Translations under genes and position numbers: made by a program
NCBI RefSeq assembly: GCF_932526225.1
Contig: NC_064048.1
Coordinates: 5,066,627 to 5,130,626, forward strand
Origin: Nematostella vectensis
Lineage: Eukaryota > Cnidaria > Anthozoa > Actiniaria > Edwardsiidae
Reading direction: 5' to 3'
DNA length: 64,000 bases
Notes under the pieces: generated by a model
Told to the model about the DNA's origin: nothing
Seen by the model: the letters and a program-made list of their open reading frames with translations, nothing else
Database searches by the model: none
In this document: positions 63,589 through 64,000 of the stretch, piece by piece
Numbering within the stretch: position 1 is the stretch's first letter
Layout: the number at the start of each line of letters is the position of its first letter

Positions 63589-64000
63589 CCGTGAGCGAAG
63601 GTGTGAATACCATCATCACAGATGACCCGTTTATCATCCTCATGAGATAGAGCGACCTTGTTCACCGTTTCAGTGTAAACATCATGCTTATGACTTCTGA
63701 TGACATTCATAAGTCTCATCTGAGGTTTCTTACCAAATAAGCAATCCTTGTAGTCATCGAAACCGATGCTCTTCTTGACGACTGCTCTCTTGACGCCCTT
63801 GCATTTCTTTTCTTCTTTACCTTCACCCATCTTGTACGAGTAAAGTTTGGCCCTCAGTCCTACAAATTCTGTGATTTGCTGGCCCCCAGCCTCATCTTTA
63901 AACATTCCGATGACTTTCTTGTTCACACCCACCTCAATACCAGATGGGTGACCCTTCGGAAAGTTGCTGGTGTCGAACATGGACCTCACATCCCCGCTGA
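63537..64000 (-). CDS. type B DNA polymerase, C-terminal part (virus; cut by window edge)
   Basis: The frame is open to the right edge, so only about the last 154 residues are seen. FDTSNFPKGHPSG, then VNKKVIGMFKDEAGG and EFVGLRAKLYSYKM match the C-terminal (post-palm) region of Polinton-type, protein-primed family B polymerases. The end reads GIHTFAHGHFRTLLGGG followed by a short Ser/Thr tail. The YxDTDS palm motif, exonuclease and terminal-protein regions lie outside. The polymerase replicates the linear element. An apparent internal start at 63,989 (GTG) is not the real start. Confidence 0.88.
   Translation of the reverse strand, partial: SGDVRSMFDTSNFPKGHPSGIEVGVNKKVIGMFKDEAGGQQITEFVGLRAKLYSYKMGEGKEEKKCKGVKRAVVKKSIGFDDYKDCLFGKKPQMRLMNVIRSHKHDVYTETVNKVALSHEDDKRVICDDGIHTFAHGHFRTLLGGGSVSSGTT

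Larger units (their letters stand above)
51942..64000. mobile_element. Polinton/adintovirus-like integrated virus (right end off-window)
   Basis: A dense block of intronless genes. Four are rightward (51,998-54,663) and ten leftward (54,863-62,562), followed by a rightward integrase and a leftward type B polymerase. Integrase plus protein-primed-type PolB plus A32-like ATPase plus double-jelly-roll capsid is the defining set of Polintons/Mavericks and adintoviruses. All frames are open. Most gaps are under 100 bp and several genes overlap. Neither terminal inverted repeat nor a target duplication is visible. The left boundary is set provisionally at the first viral-type repeat. The expected adenain-type protease was not found in the window. 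Confidence 0.88.

Overview
The window looks like nuclear DNA of a cnidarian, probably an anthozoan such as a sea anemone. It has spliced genes with short exons in AT-rich, repeat-laden DNA, and a conserved animal gene (HSPA14-like Hsp70). At the right end sits a long stretch of compact, intronless, virus-like genes. The organism assignment is inference; no species marker is present.

Layout. 1-8.8 kb: an intronless RING/TPM-domain membrane protein gene (minus strand, 1366-2658) among foldback and inverted-repeat elements and a perfect 69-copy TGTTC microsatellite. 8.8-19.2 kb: mostly non-coding, with a tandemly duplicated decayed reverse-transcriptase fragment and a 34-bp minisatellite (about 52 copies). 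19.2-39.65 kb: a segmental duplication. Copy A (19,232-33,283) and copy B (34,314-39,653) each carry a three-exon gene for a charged coiled-coil protein, a LINE remnant, an hAT-like MITE and a 99-bp minisatellite. That minisatellite has about 105 monomers in A and 18 in B. A truncated DDE transposase lies between the copies. 40.2-40.9 kb: a small uncertain gene. 42.3-49.6 kb: eleven in-phase exons of an HSPA14-like gene whose 3' end is not in the window.

51.9-64 kb: a Polinton/adintovirus-like integrated virus that continues past the right edge. Hallmarks are a retroviral-type DD35E integrase, a type B DNA polymerase C-terminus, an A32-like packaging ATPase, a double-jelly-roll major capsid candidate, a penton-like protein and five small membrane or coiled-coil proteins. 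Its left arm adds a TFIIB-like factor, an ankyrin-repeat protein and a five-fold Cys/His repeat protein, all of the type found in nucleocytoplasmic large DNA viruses. Every coding frame in this block is open.

Two signals tie the viral block together. First, a 12-bp motif, TG(A/G)TTTAAA(G/A)A(C/T), lies just upstream of 14 of its genes, on both strands. Second, a GC-rich palindromic repeat (core GAGCTCGAGGGG-CT-CCCCTCG) recurs seven times, both between and inside genes. I infer that the virus-encoded TFIIB-like factor could act with the shared promoter motif as a dedicated late transcription system. The element lies downstream of HSPA14 exon 11 and so is probably inside intron 11 of that gene. 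Its termini, the rest of the polymerase and any protease gene were not seen.
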